NCBI GenBank assembly: GCA_017938215.1
Contig: JAGBBZ010000019.1
Coordinates: 1 to 46,411 of the forward strand
Source of the DNA: Eubacterium sp.
GTDB lineage: Bacteria > Bacillota > Clostridia > Lachnospirales > Lachnospiraceae
DNA: 46,411 nucleotides
Reading direction: 5' to 3'
How positions within the stretch are numbered: position 1 is the stretch's first letter; the number at the start of each line of letters is the position of its first letter. The notes below the pieces were generated by a model. It was not told the DNA's origin, did no database searches, and saw nothing but the letters and a program-made list of their open reading frames with translations. Below are positions 35,101 through 44,747 of this stretch, one piece after another. A program made the translations under genes and the position numbers.

Positions 35101-36728
35101 AAGGTGATAAAATTCGCTGTGAAGTGACAGGAAAGAACGGTTACACAGGTGTTGTGTACGACGACAGTATTGTGCGTGCATTGCCACCAGTGCAGACGGA
35201 TGCCACAGAGGATAGCATTACCATTGAGGCAGAAGAAGGATTTGAATATCAGATTCTTGATAAAGAAGGTAATGTGATCCAGGATTGGACACAGGATGGA
35301 ACATCCGATGATGCAGATGATACAGAAGGAACCATTACATTTGATGGATTGGATGCAGGTACCGAGTATGATTTGCTGAAACGTAAGAACAATGTTCCAG
35401 AAACACAGAGTATTTTAGGTGTAGGCAGAACCGTAAATGAAATCGTAGCGGCTACCTTGGATCCTGAAGTTTCGAAAGTTGGTCAGACAGTTACATTGAA
35501 TTACATCGAAGATGCAGATGGAAATTCCGTTGAAGTAAATACAACAAATGCAACATATCAGTGGCAGGTGAAAAACGGAAGTGCATGGACGGATGTGGCA
35601 GGTGCCACTGGCATTACATTGGTACCTACAGAAGTCATGGAAGGAAAAGAAATCCGTTGTCAGGTTACAGGAATTAATAATTATACAGGAGATGCGGTAG
35701 CACAGGGTGTTGTGAAAGCATTGGCTCCCGTGGAAGAGGAAAAGACGACAACAAGTATTACCATCGAAGCAGAGGATGGATTTGAGTACGAGCTTCGTGA
35801 TCCGGATGGTAACGTGATTAAGCCATGGACAAAGCCCGATGGAAAGAATACGATTACCTTTGATGGCCTTACTCCGGATACAGAGTATGATGTAGTAAAA
35901 CGTACACCAGGTTTGCCGAGAACAGAAAGTGATCCAACAACGATTCTTACTGTGTCTGCATCTGCGGTACCAACCCCAGGTGTAGGGGCTACCCCAAGAC
36001 CACAGACAACATATGCACCAGGAACGATTATTCCGGCACCGGGAGCAACCTTGCAGCCGAATGCCAGTGCATCCCCAATGCCTACACCAGAAGGAGGCAC
36101 GACAGCATATGTGGATCCGGAAGATCCAACGGCATCTTTTGTGAGAAAGAATTCCATCGAGTTGAATATCCCAACCATCGTAATGAAAAAGGTTATGGGA
36201 CCAAAGATGAAGTTCAAGATCAAACTTTTGAACCAGAAGGGTGCGAAGATTCGCTGTGAATCCAGCAATAAGAAGTTAGCGACAATCAATAAAAAAGGTC
36301 TTGTAAAAACAAAGAAAAAGACTGGAAAATGTAAATTGATCATCAACGTATCCAAGGGACAGAAGAGAATTCAGTACATTGTAAACCTTGTGGTGCGTAA
36401 GAGTTGTAAAAAGAACTACAGTCTTTACAAATATAAGACAAGCTATAAGGCACCAAGTGTAAGTCTTTACAAACTTGTGCCACGTGGCAAGAGCTACAAA
36501 ATCAAGTTGAAACACTTGAATAAGAGTGCAAAAGTAGTTTACAAGAGCAACAACAAGAAGGTGGCGACAGTGAATAAGAAAGGTAAAGTAAAACCGAAGA
36601 AGAACGGTCGCGCAGACGTAACCATTGATGTTACACAAAACGGAATTAAATATCGCTATTTTGTAGTGGTACGTGTAACGGAAAAGGGTGTTGAGTCCAA
36701 TACATCTTACTTGAAAGTTATAAAATAA
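32106..36728 (+). CDS. giant secreted CAA-like protein with tandem-duplicated Ig-like modules
   Basis: 1540 residues. The signal peptide ends near VEAASG (~38). A CAA-like domain at ~40-340 is closely similar to the previous protein. Then come two consecutive ~470-residue units, ~352-820 and ~821-1283, each opening GGxIIIQ with SYDYAVQPGTEV and holding two QWQ-type Ig modules and two ITIEAExGFEY Fn3-like segments. A Pro/Thr/Ala-rich linker (~1285-1340) is followed by the same lysine-rich BIG2 pair, ending SNTSYLKVIK. There is no sortase motif. AAAGGAGAG precedes ATG 32106. Repetition and ~80% DNA match at the ends to its neighbour point to gene duplication, then internal duplication. The likely role is adhesion or surface layer. 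Confidence 0.78.
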   Translation: MKSGRSHNRSLVKRVMAVALAVAMLCSVIGVVPVPVEAASGTYPYAYTIRNFLSDYQYVAKGDMVLQNHTVGGVVSGGNVTLGSFGEAMVMPSYAKHIVKTGNLNATKYEGVPSGYESNTFYYQTMADGAIPDYLESNFIKGEYVKVNDAFSSLYSESTKMAQDAEATPSKSGDTLVVDLSKADSYRIDASLLTKGGSNKVNIIGVDSVDEFIDHEYSISFAGIGNNSLFLDYVWGSNSGFDYYVHILFNGNKFEQEMKKISTDNYAGSQFVNSGMKFITNVPDATEVTANGLSGHLVAPKADLTITGGGFEGGIIAGSVEANVEGHFYPYYKVGSARSSGSVDGPVLDEIGGTIIIQQRECSTLKNDLSYDYAVQPGTEVYLKSLDENDSIYYYIDTTGSATALSEDELDQKTFTAYDPSNPPVLTAEKTVIYEKVVDDKDEERYVYVNSEALVVKAAQEIVETNIDLDTVYVGETLEIVQIKDDDGDYIIVSPENADFQWQKKDDHGNWVNIPGADGYTFTPDETLEATEVRCVVTGTNGYTGEASDTSIVRALPPVQEDCTDTTITIEAEEGFEYQIVDKNGNVVQEWTTDGDSEDGDNQPGTITYEGLTPSTEYDVVKRKVDTPETESRETEVRTITTIVKAELFPEVATVGGTVTLTSIEDVNGEQVPVNYENATYQWQVKDDNGNWKDIPGATAITLTPGDECEGKEIRCHVTGINSYTGDAYAEGLVKAQPPVKEQITDTTITIEAEDGFEYELRDPNGNVVKPWTEPEGEETITFDGLTPDTEYEVVKRTPDVPATESDPTSVATSKPGEALGGKIIIQDVECDVKKDTFSYDYAVQPGTEVTLEALDSKDTIYYYFDTTGSTTALSDAELDGKSFTLYDSNNKPVLSAGKTIVYEKVVDDKDSNNYVYVSSEALIVKPAKEIVFTNVDKTAVLVEDKIVVDTIEDQDGDLIFVSPENADFQWQVYDEETNQWVDIEGETSPEFIPDESLEGDKIRCEVTGKNGYTGVVYDDSIVRALPPVQTDATEDSITIEAEEGFEYQILDKEGNVIQDWTQDGTSDDADDTEGTITFDGLDAGTEYDLLKRKNNVPETQSILGVGRTVNEIVAATLDPEVSKVGQTVTLNYIEDADGNSVEVNTTNATYQWQVKNGSAWTDVAGATGITLVPTEVMEGKEIRCQVTGINNYTGDAVAQGVVKALAPVEEEKTTTSITIEAEDGFEYELRDPDGNVIKPWTKPDGKNTITFDGLTPDTEYDVVKRTPGLPRTESDPTTILTVSASAVPTPGVGATPRPQTTYAPGTIIPAPGATLQPNASASPMPTPEGGTTAYVDPEDPTASFVRKNSIELNIPTIVMKKVMGPKMKFKIKLLNQKGAKIRCESSNKKLATINKKGLVKTKKKTGKCKLIINVSKGQKRIQYIVNLVVRKSCKKNYSLYKYKTSYKAPSVSLYKLVPRGKSYKIKLKHLNKSAKVVYKSNNKKVATVNKKGKVKPKKNGRADVTIDVTQNGIKYRYFVVVRVTEKGVESNTSYLKVIK

Positions 36729-36754
36729 GAGGATGGAAACATAGATGCAGAAAG

Positions 36755-36803
36755 GAATCTGAATCTGAGGGGAAGAGATTTCCCTTTGGATTTGGATTCT
36801 TTT
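36755..36803 (+). terminator. terminator after the CAA-like gene pair
   Basis: 36755-36774 pairs with 36779-36799 through a long stem with G-U pairs, followed by TTTTCG. The right arm contains the -35 box of the next promoter. Confidence 0.7.
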
Positions 36804-36820
36804 CGTATTTGTGTTATAAT
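36792..36820 (+). promoter_or_regulatory. promoter of the BIG2 gene pair
   Basis: TTGGAT at 36792-36797 and an extended -10 TGTTATAAT (TATAAT 36815-36820) with 17 bp spacing. Confidence 0.7.
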
Positions 36821-36865
36821 GCTGATGGTATTAGTAATGAAGCATGAAAAGAAAGGGAATGAATT

Positions 36866-38791
36866 ATGCGAAAGGTAAAACAAGTAATCGGAACATTGCT
36901 TTCAGCCGGTTTGGTGGTGGGAATGGTGGTGGCGCCGTCCTCTACGGCAGAAGCGGCGAAAAAGGGAAAGGCTGTAAAAGTAAAGGCACCATATACCCAA
37001 AATGCGTACATAGCGAAAGGAAAAAAGGTAAAGCTATCGGTTGGTGAAAAGGTGACGTTTCAGTCGAAAAACAAGAAGGTTGCTACGGTATCGAAAAAAG
37101 GAATTGTGGCAGCAAAGAAGGTAGGAAAAACGAAAATTGTTGTAAAAGCAAAGAAAAATAAAAAGAAGAAAGCAACCATCACAGTTCGTGTCATGAAGTG
37201 TGCAGTGAAAAAAGTGTCGCTGAAGCAGAAAAATATTTCTTTGCAAGTGGGAACGACGGCATCTTTGAAAGCAACAGTGAAAGCGAAAAAAGGTGCCAGT
37301 AAGCGGCTTTATTGGAAATCGTCCAATGCTTCTGTGGCCAGCGTTTCGGGAAAAGGTGTGGTGACGGGAAAGAAAGTAGGAACGGCAACCATTACGGTAC
37401 AAGCAACGGATGGAAGTAAGAAAAAAGCGACATGTAAGGTGCGTGTGACAGAGAATGCTGCAAATGCGCGTCCGACACCAATGCCAACGGACGATATTGT
37501 TGGAATGACGGTTATGAACAAATGCGCGCTGACCTTTGCTTTGGCAAGACCTCATACGTTGAGTGAGTCCGATATTAAGATTCAAAAACGTTCCCTGGCA
37601 TACGGGGAATACCGGGTAACATTGGACGTGGATACGGTATATAGCACGGATGGTCAAAATTATACGGTGGTACTTTCCGAAAAGATGGAAGTGAGCCAGG
37701 GAGAATTTGTGAAACTAACCATTCCGTCGTTAGAAGGGCTGAAAGAAAAAGAAGTGATGTATTTGGAGCCGGCAGGAGTATATTCGGATGAAAACGTATA
37801 TCGCGGAACCGTGGGAGAAAAGAATCGGTGGACGATGGGATTTCATAACAACATCGGGTATTCGCAATATGCTGTAACTGGTCTTCCGGAAGGGTTTACC
37901 TATGAGGATCAATCTGGTTCGATTCGCATAAGCGGAACGCCTACTCAAGTGGGGATTCATGAAGCGAAGCTTACGGCCACCGATGAGTATGGGAATACGT
38001 ATGTCGAGAAAATCATTTTCTGTTTCGGAGATGCGTCTCACTTGGTGGCATATTCTACTGGTGGAAGCAACTGTATATTGGGGCGGAGCGGGAATTATGT
38101 ATCCGGTTCTGTGATGGTTTCCGGTGGAAGTGGTGCGTATAACTATGAGGTGCAATCCGCGGCGGGAAATTTTACCGTAAGCGGAGATGGATGGCTTCGA
38201 GGTACGCCGGATATGCCGGGAGAATATGTGGTGAATGTTTTGGTGACGGATGCGAACAATCCTGCCCTTACGACGACGACAACGGCAACATTCCGAATGG
38301 AAGAAGGCGTGGAAGTGACGGGAATTGTAAGAGATGCCGTGGGAAATCCGGTGACGAATTCGGTTCGCGTTTCTTTCCAAAGCAGCGATGCGACCGTTCC
38401 GAATCCAGTCAGTGTTACAACACATTGTGATGAGGAAGGAAAATATTCGGTTGTTTTGCCGAGAGGGACCTATGATGTTCGTGTCAATGATGGACAGGAG
38501 ATTGCTACGATTGTTTCCTTCGATCGAATGATCACAATATCCCAAGCGATGGATTTTACATTGCCGCTTTATCAGGTAACGCTTGTGAATCCACAGGGAG
38601 AAAGTTTTGGCGGTCATGTGTGTTGGAATGTGACACAGATCGGAACAGAGAAAAAGTCCCTTGGTTGGGGAGATAAAATATACTTGAGACCGGGAAATTA
38701 TGAGGTGGTTACTCGAGATGAGCCATACCAGAAAGCATCGTTTACAGTAGGAACAGAAGCTTTGCGAGTGGTGGTATCTGCGGAACAATAA
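36866..38791 (+). CDS. secreted BIG2/Ig-domain surface protein A
   Basis: 641 residues. The signal peptide ends near AEAAKK (~31). Two very lysine-rich BIG2 domains fill ~40-195 (KVATVSKKGIVAAKKVGKTKIVV and its repeat with GVVTGKKVGTATITV). After a short Thr/Pro linker comes a ~100-residue domain around NKCALTFALARPHTL. Two putative Ig modules follow (He_PIG-like GLPEGFTYE... ISGTPTQVGIHEAKLTATD near 350-390, and another near 400-470). A carboxypeptidase-regulatory-like domain (VTGIVRDAVGNPV, GTYDVRV) lies at ~475-550. No LPXTG or C-terminal anchor. The ATG at 36866 follows AAAGAAAGGGAAT. The next gene starts 14 nt later and encodes a paralog. Confidence 0.78.
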   Translation: MRKVKQVIGTLLSAGLVVGMVVAPSSTAEAAKKGKAVKVKAPYTQNAYIAKGKKVKLSVGEKVTFQSKNKKVATVSKKGIVAAKKVGKTKIVVKAKKNKKKKATITVRVMKCAVKKVSLKQKNISLQVGTTASLKATVKAKKGASKRLYWKSSNASVASVSGKGVVTGKKVGTATITVQATDGSKKKATCKVRVTENAANARPTPMPTDDIVGMTVMNKCALTFALARPHTLSESDIKIQKRSLAYGEYRVTLDVDTVYSTDGQNYTVVLSEKMEVSQGEFVKLTIPSLEGLKEKEVMYLEPAGVYSDENVYRGTVGEKNRWTMGFHNNIGYSQYAVTGLPEGFTYEDQSGSIRISGTPTQVGIHEAKLTATDEYGNTYVEKIIFCFGDASHLVAYSTGGSNCILGRSGNYVSGSVMVSGGSGAYNYEVQSAAGNFTVSGDGWLRGTPDMPGEYVVNVLVTDANNPALTTTTTATFRMEEGVEVTGIVRDAVGNPVTNSVRVSFQSSDATVPNPVSVTTHCDEEGKYSVVLPRGTYDVRVNDGQEIATIVSFDRMITISQAMDFTLPLYQVTLVNPQGESFGGHVCWNVTQIGTEKKSLGWGDKIYLRPGNYEVVTRDEPYQKASFTVGTEALRVVVSAEQ

Positions 38792-38805
38792 AGGGGGATA
38801 AAAGG

Positions 38806-41100
38806 ATGAAACGACAGATTATGCGTGGAATGATGGCGATGACAATGCTTTTCGCGATGGCAAGCATAGGAAGTGCGGCGGAGACAGAGGCAGCAAAAGT
38901 AAAGGCGCCTTATACAAAGCAGGCGTACATTGCTAAGGGAAAGAAGATTCGCCTTACAGCAAATAAAAAAGTGACGTTTTCTATAAAAAATAAGTCCATT
39001 GCGACGGTAACAAAAAAGGGAGTTGTAACGGCAAAAAAAGTAGGAAAAACGAAAATTGTTGTCACGGAACAGAAAAATAAGAAGAAAAAAACAGTTCTCT
39101 CGGTTCGTGTCGTAAAGGCGGCAGTAAAGAAGGTGACGTTGAAAAAGAAAGCGGTGTCATTGGATGCCGGGAAGCAAATGGCATTGAAGGTGACGGTAAA
39201 GGCGAAAAAGGGAGCCAGCAAACGGCTACATTGGACGTCTTCGAAGCCGGCTGTGGCGTCTGTGAGTAAGAAAGGAATTGTGACAGCAAAACGTGCTGGA
39301 AATGCAGTTGTTACGGTGAAAGCTGCGGATGGAAGCGGAAAGAAGGCAACTTGCAAGGTGACAGTAAAGGGAAATCTCAATGGTTTGGTACCGGGTGTGA
39401 AACCGATTACACCGACGGATTCTTCCTTGAAAGTGACGGAGATGACGATAAGAAATCCATATTCTTTGACATTTTCCTTGAGTCGTCCGTATGCGCTGGA
39501 TCTGAATGCTGTTGTTGTGAAACGAAAAGTGCTTTCTGGGGCGGAATACCAAGATACCTTGGATATCGACACGCTCCAAACCGCAGATAAGATTCATTAT
39601 ACGGTAACTTTGGCAGGGAATAACAGCATCCAAGAAAGCGAATATGTGAAGTTGGAAATCAATGGATTGTCCCAGAACGGTACAATGGAACAGCAATTCA
39701 AACCAACCCCACATCGTTATGTGTACGAGGGAATCTACACAGGTACAGTAGGAGAGTTTGTGGAAATTTACTTGAGTGACGGAAATCAAATCGGATATAT
39801 GGATGCAACGGTAACCGGGCTTCCGGATGGACTGTCCTGGAGTAATAATGGGAGCCGAATTCGAATTATTGGAAATCCGACCCGAGCGGGAGTTTATTTG
39901 GCGCAAGTGCAGGCTGTGGATGAAGCGGGAAATAAGTTTGACAAAACGTATCATTTCTGCATTGGTTCGCCGGAAGTGATTGTGGCATCTGCCACAAAAA
40001 CTTATGGAATTGTGGAAAAAAGAGGAAGTGCATCCTATCAGACGAATCTATTTGCCGCAGGTGGAAGTGGAGAATACACGTATGAACTGCTGGATGCCAA
40101 GGGCGGAATCGTTGTGGACGCGGAGTCCGGTGCGGTATCCATGTCGACGGAAGATGTGGGAGAATATTATGCCAAAGTAAAGGTGTCAGATCGCATGGAT
40201 CCGTCCAAATTTGCAGAGGTTTTGGTGGAGTTTTCCATTGCCCAAGGATTGGTATTGGAAGGAACTGTGAAGGATGCAGAAGGAAATACCATTACCGATA
40301 CGACGGATATAATGGTGGACTTTGATTTGCATGAAACGGACAATCGGTATTATGAAGGGGCTTATAAGTACTACAGCATTGCTTCCAATGGAGTATTTCG
40401 AGCAATTCTTCCGGCGGGAACCTATGATATCCTTACCCGAACGGATTACGCGGGGGGAGGAGTGTACGTGTATGATTATGTGCTCAGCCAAGAGAAGCAA
40501 GAGACAACGATTGCATTGCCGGTGTATCGTGTGGAGCTGTGCACTCAGGGACAAGACGAGTTGCTTAAGGATGTTGCCTGGGGAAATGCGGAGAATATAT
40601 TGATTGGCTATGATAAGATTTTGTATTTGAAGAAGGGGCGTCATACCTTACAAGGCAGTTGGTATGGTTTCATGAATTGGAAAACGCATGGAAAAGCCAC
40701 ATTCGAAATTGTGGATAAGGGAGTCAAGGTGAATTTGGACGTGACAGTAGAAGAAGGGGAGATGACATCGTTGTCTCTGGCAGAACCGGGAACCATTAAC
40801 GTTTCGGCCACCACGACGAAACATGGATATTTTTCCTTCACACCAACAGAAACCGGTGTGTATCGAATTTATTCGGCGATTCCGAAGGAAGCCGGATACA
40901 ACAATACACAAGGGGTGCTGTACAATTCTCAACGAACGCTTTTGGATTCAAACGATTACAATTACAATCATCCGATTGAAGGGAATCAGTTTATGATGGA
41001 AACTTCGTTGACCGCAGGGGAAACGTACTACATTGGAGCAAGATATTGTTACAGTAGTAGCAGTGACATGATTCCAGTGGTGGTAGAAAAGGTACAGTAG
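38806..41100 (+). CDS. secreted BIG2/Ig-domain surface protein B with C-terminal beta domain
   Basis: 764 residues. The signal peptide ends near TEAAKV (~30). It is collinear with the upstream paralog through two lysine-rich BIG2 domains (~35-190), the NPYSLTFSLSRPY domain, the He_PIG-like module (GLPDGLSWSNNGSRI, IGNPTRAGVY) and the regulatory-like domain (LEGTVKDAEGNTI). It adds a ~100-residue C-terminal domain beginning SATTTKHGYFSFTPTETGVYRIY and ending near YYIGARY, like pre-peptidase C-terminal (PPC) domains. AAGGGGG lies 8 nt before ATG 38806. It is likely co-transcribed with protein A and wall-associated through basic BIG2 domains. Confidence 0.78.
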   Translation: MKRQIMRGMMAMTMLFAMASIGSAAETEAAKVKAPYTKQAYIAKGKKIRLTANKKVTFSIKNKSIATVTKKGVVTAKKVGKTKIVVTEQKNKKKKTVLSVRVVKAAVKKVTLKKKAVSLDAGKQMALKVTVKAKKGASKRLHWTSSKPAVASVSKKGIVTAKRAGNAVVTVKAADGSGKKATCKVTVKGNLNGLVPGVKPITPTDSSLKVTEMTIRNPYSLTFSLSRPYALDLNAVVVKRKVLSGAEYQDTLDIDTLQTADKIHYTVTLAGNNSIQESEYVKLEINGLSQNGTMEQQFKPTPHRYVYEGIYTGTVGEFVEIYLSDGNQIGYMDATVTGLPDGLSWSNNGSRIRIIGNPTRAGVYLAQVQAVDEAGNKFDKTYHFCIGSPEVIVASATKTYGIVEKRGSASYQTNLFAAGGSGEYTYELLDAKGGIVVDAESGAVSMSTEDVGEYYAKVKVSDRMDPSKFAEVLVEFSIAQGLVLEGTVKDAEGNTITDTTDIMVDFDLHETDNRYYEGAYKYYSIASNGVFRAILPAGTYDILTRTDYAGGGVYVYDYVLSQEKQETTIALPVYRVELCTQGQDELLKDVAWGNAENILIGYDKILYLKKGRHTLQGSWYGFMNWKTHGKATFEIVDKGVKVNLDVTVEEGEMTSLSLAEPGTINVSATTTKHGYFSFTPTETGVYRIYSAIPKEAGYNNTQGVLYNSQRTLLDSNDYNYNHPIEGNQFMMETSLTAGETYYIGARYCYSSSSDMIPVVVEKVQ

Positions 41101-41169
41101 GATGCAATGGAAATGTGACAATGTCACGGGAGTGAAGGTGCTGATGGGCAGATTTTTACAAATTAATGC

Positions 41170-41199
41170 TTGACAAACAAAGATCACACGCGTTATACT
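41170..41199 (+). promoter_or_regulatory. rpsL-rpsG-fusA operon promoter
   Basis: TTGACA at 41170-41175 and TATACT at 41194-41199 with 18 bp spacing, ~80 nt before rpsL. Confidence 0.8.
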
Positions 41200-41227
41200 G
41201 ATATAGCATGCGTTCGTGTGGTCTTTT
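41182..41227 (+). terminator. terminator after the BIG2 genes, overlapping the rpsL promoter
   Basis: GATCACACG (41182-41190) pairs with CGTGTGGTC (41215-41223) over 9 bp with one G-U, followed by TTTT. The -10 box lies in the loop. RNA started at the rpsL promoter has only the right arm, so the hairpin acts only on incoming transcription. Confidence 0.65.
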
Positions 41228-41284
41228 GTTATATCAAAATATCCCCGAAAGCAGCGATAAATAAACTACAGGAGGTGAAAATTA

Positions 41285-41704
41285 ATGCCAACTTTTAACC
41301 AATTAGTAAAACAGGGTAGAAAGTCCGTTGCGAAGAAATCAAATTCTCCAGCGCTTCAGTACACCTACAACTCTTTGAGAAAGAAATCTACAGAGAATGC
41401 TTCTCCACAGAAGCGTGGTGTATGTACTGTTGTTCGTACTGCTACACCTAAAAAGCCTAACTCAGCGCTTCGTAAGATTGCCAGAGTTCGTCTTTCGAAT
41501 GGTATCGAAGTAACAAGTTATATTCCAGGTGAAGGTCACAACCTTCAGGAGCATAGCGTTGTTATGATTCGTGGAGGAAGAGTAAAAGACCTTCCAGGTA
41601 CACGTTATCATATCATCCGTGGAACACTCGATACAGCAGGTGTTGCAAACAGAAAACAGGCTCGTTCCAAGTATGGTGCGAAGAGACCAAAGGCAGGAAA
41701 ATAA
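41285..41704 (+). CDS. rpsL: 30S ribosomal protein S12
   Basis: 139 residues, normal for S12. It carries the invariant [10 protein letters not shown] segment and the [14 protein letters not shown]-type segment where streptomycin-resistance changes arise (here [12 protein letters not shown]). It forms part of the 30S decoding centre. AGGAGGT precedes ATG 41285. It heads the rpsL-rpsG-fusA run, with 180 bases before rpsG. Confidence 0.97.
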   Translation: MPTFNQLVKQGRKSVAKKSNSPALQYTYNSLRKKSTENASPQKRGVCTVVRTATPKKPNSALRKIARVRLSNGIEVTSYIPGEGHNLQEHSVVMIRGGRVKDLPGTRYHIIRGTLDTAGVANRKQARSKYGAKRPKAGK

Positions 41705-42355
<651 letters not shown>

Positions 42356-42404
42356 TCGCGACGGCAATGTGCATAAGACGATATTAATATAGGAGGAAAA
42401 AACC

Positions 42405-44525
42405 TTGGCTGGAAGAGAATATCCATTAGAGCGTACCAGAAATATTGGTATTATGGCTCATATCGATGCCGGTAAGACGACTCTTACAGAGCGTATTCTT
42501 TACTACACCGGTGTTAACTATAAAATTGGTGATACTCATGACGGTAATGCTACCATGGACTGGATGGAGCAGGAGCAGGAAAGAGGTATCACAATCACTT
42601 CCGCGGCGACAACATGTCATTGGACTTTGGAAGATCACCACAAGCCAAAAGCAGGTGCATTGGAGCATCGTATCAACATCATCGATACTCCAGGACACGT
42701 AGACTTCACAGTAGAAGTTGAGCGTTCCCTTCGTGTACTTGACGGAGCTGTTGGTGTATTCGATGCCAAAGCTGGTGTTGAGCCACAGTCTGAGAACGTA
42801 TGGCGTCAGGCGGATACTTACAATGTACCACGTATGGCATTCATCAATAAGATGGATAAAATGGGTGCAGATTTCTTTAACTCGGTTCAGACGATTGTTG
42901 ACCGTTTGGGCAAAAATGCGATCCCAGTTCAGATTCCAATCGGAAAAGAAGACGATTTCGTTGGATTGATCGATTTGTTTGAAATGGAAGCATACTATTA
43001 CAAAGATGACAAGGGCGAAGACATCGAGATCACAGCAATTCCTGATGATTTGAAGGATCTTGCAGATGAGTGGCATGAGAATCTCGTAGAGAAGATTTGT
43101 GACTTGGATGAAGACTTGATGATGATGTACCTTGAGGGTGAAGAACCATCCGTAGAAGAACTCAAGAAGGCTCTTCGTAAAGGAACCATTGCTTGTGAAG
43201 CAGTTCCTGTATACTGTGGTTCTGCATACAAGAACAAAGGTGTTCAGAAACTTTTGGACGGTGTTCTTGAGTACATGCCAGCACCAACAGACATTCCAGA
43301 CATTACTGGTGTGGATGAGGAAGGTAACGAAGTTACTCGTAAATCTTCTGACGACGAACCATTCTCTGCATTGGCATTTAAGATCATGTCAGACCCATTC
43401 GTAGGTAAACTTGCATTCTTCCGTGTATATTCCGGTACATTGAACTCTGGTTCTTATGTATTGAATGCAACAAAGCAGAAGAAAGAGCGTGTAGGACGTA
43501 TCCTTCAGATGCATGCGAATAAACGTAGCGAGTTGGATAAGGTATATTCCGGAGACATCGCTGCAGCAGTAGGTTTCAAATTGACAACAACTGGTGATAC
43601 AATCTGTGACGAAAAGAGTCCTGTTATTCTTGAGTCCATGGAATTCCCAGAACCAGTTATCGAGTTGGCAATCGAGCCTAAGACAAAGAATGATCAGGGT
43701 AAAATGGGTGAGGCACTCTCCAAATTGGCAGAGGAGGACCCAACTTTCCGTGCTCATACAGATTCTGAGACAGGTCAGACAATCATCGCTGGTATGGGTG
43801 AGCTTCACTTGGAAGTTATCGTAGACCGTTTGCTTCGTGAGTTCAACGTAGAGGCAAATGTAGGTGCTCCACAGGTTGCTTACAAAGAAACATTTACAAC
43901 AGCGGTTGATATCGACAGCAAATATGCAAAACAGTCTGGTGGTCGTGGTCAGTACGGTCACTGTAAAGTTAAATTCGAGCCTATGGATCCAAACGGTGAA
44001 GAGACATTCAAGTTTGAGTCCACAGTAGTCGGTGGTGCAATTCCTAAGGAATACATTCCAGCGGTTGGCGCAGGTATCGAAGAAGCTGCACAGGCTGGTA
44101 TTCTTGGTGGATTCCCTGTACTTGGTGTACATGCTACAGTATGGGATGGTTCTTACCATGAAGTCGACTCCAGTGAGATGGCATTCCACATCGCTGGTTC
44201 CATGGCATTCAAGGATGCTATGAAGAAAGGTAACGCAGTACTCTTAGAGCCTATCATGAAGGTTGAGGTAACAATGCCTGAGGAGTACATGGGAGACGTT
44301 ATCGGAAGTCTTAATGCAAAACGTGGACAGATCGAAGGTATGGATGACCTCGGCGGTGGTAAGATCGTAAGAGCATTCGTTCCATTGGCAGAAATGTTCG
44401 GTTACTCCACAGAGCTTCGTTCTGCAACTCAGGGACGTGGTAACTACTCCATGTTCTTCGAGAAATATGCACAGTGTCCAAAGAACGTACAGGACAAAGT
44501 GCTTGCAGCAAAAGGCGACAACTAA
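42405..44525 (+). CDS. fusA: elongation factor G
   Basis: 706 residues, full length for EF-G. GTPase motifs are AHIDAGKTT (G1, ~18-26), RGITITSAA (G2), DTPGHVDF (G3) and NKMDKMGAD (G4), followed by domains II-V. It drives tRNA-mRNA translocation with GTP. TTG 42405 is the start, set by AGGAGG at 42391-42396 and by homology of the N-terminus ([21 protein letters not shown]). Codon usage is strongly biased, as expected for high expression. Confidence 0.98.
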   Translation: MAGREYPLERTRNIGIMAHIDAGKTTLTERILYYTGVNYKIGDTHDGNATMDWMEQEQERGITITSAATTCHWTLEDHHKPKAGALEHRINIIDTPGHVDFTVEVERSLRVLDGAVGVFDAKAGVEPQSENVWRQADTYNVPRMAFINKMDKMGADFFNSVQTIVDRLGKNAIPVQIPIGKEDDFVGLIDLFEMEAYYYKDDKGEDIEITAIPDDLKDLADEWHENLVEKICDLDEDLMMMYLEGEEPSVEELKKALRKGTIACEAVPVYCGSAYKNKGVQKLLDGVLEYMPAPTDIPDITGVDEEGNEVTRKSSDDEPFSALAFKIMSDPFVGKLAFFRVYSGTLNSGSYVLNATKQKKERVGRILQMHANKRSELDKVYSGDIAAAVGFKLTTTGDTICDEKSPVILESMEFPEPVIELAIEPKTKNDQGKMGEALSKLAEEDPTFRAHTDSETGQTIIAGMGELHLEVIVDRLLREFNVEANVGAPQVAYKETFTTAVDIDSKYAKQSGGRGQYGHCKVKFEPMDPNGEETFKFESTVVGGAIPKEYIPAVGAGIEEAAQAGILGGFPVLGVHATVWDGSYHEVDSSEMAFHIAGSMAFKDAMKKGNAVLLEPIMKVEVTMPEEYMGDVIGSLNAKRGQIEGMDDLGGGKIVRAFVPLAEMFGYSTELRSATQGRGNYSMFFEKYAQCPKNVQDKVLAAKGDN

Positions 44526-44747
44526 TTTATAACAATTCCACAGATATCTGGCGTCTGGCGATGCTTGGCGCCAGGGTCTGAGTGAAAAATGTCGAATCGG
44601 GTTGATTTGACATATAAAAGCTGATAACTTTTGTGAATTAGGGATTGATTTTTTTGGAAATATCCCCTATAATAAAGTCATATTGGCGCAAATAGAGCAA
44701 AATTTCTAAAACAAAAATAAAAAATAATGTTAGGAGGACGTTTAGAA
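44526..44747 (+). promoter_or_regulatory. fusA-tuf spacer with tuf promoter
   Basis: A weak hairpin (CTGGCG 44550-44555 with CGCCAG 44568-44573) has no T tail. A good promoter follows: TTGATT at 44645-44650 and TATAAT at 44668-44673, 17 bp apart. This lets tuf be made independently of the str genes. AGGAGG lies at 44732-44737. Confidence 0.7.

Noticed and set aside
37040-37190. Lysine-rich repeats as a CRISPR or satellite-like DNA repeat
   Set aside because: The repetition is protein-level BIG2 codons (AAA/AAG runs), not spaced identical DNA repeats.
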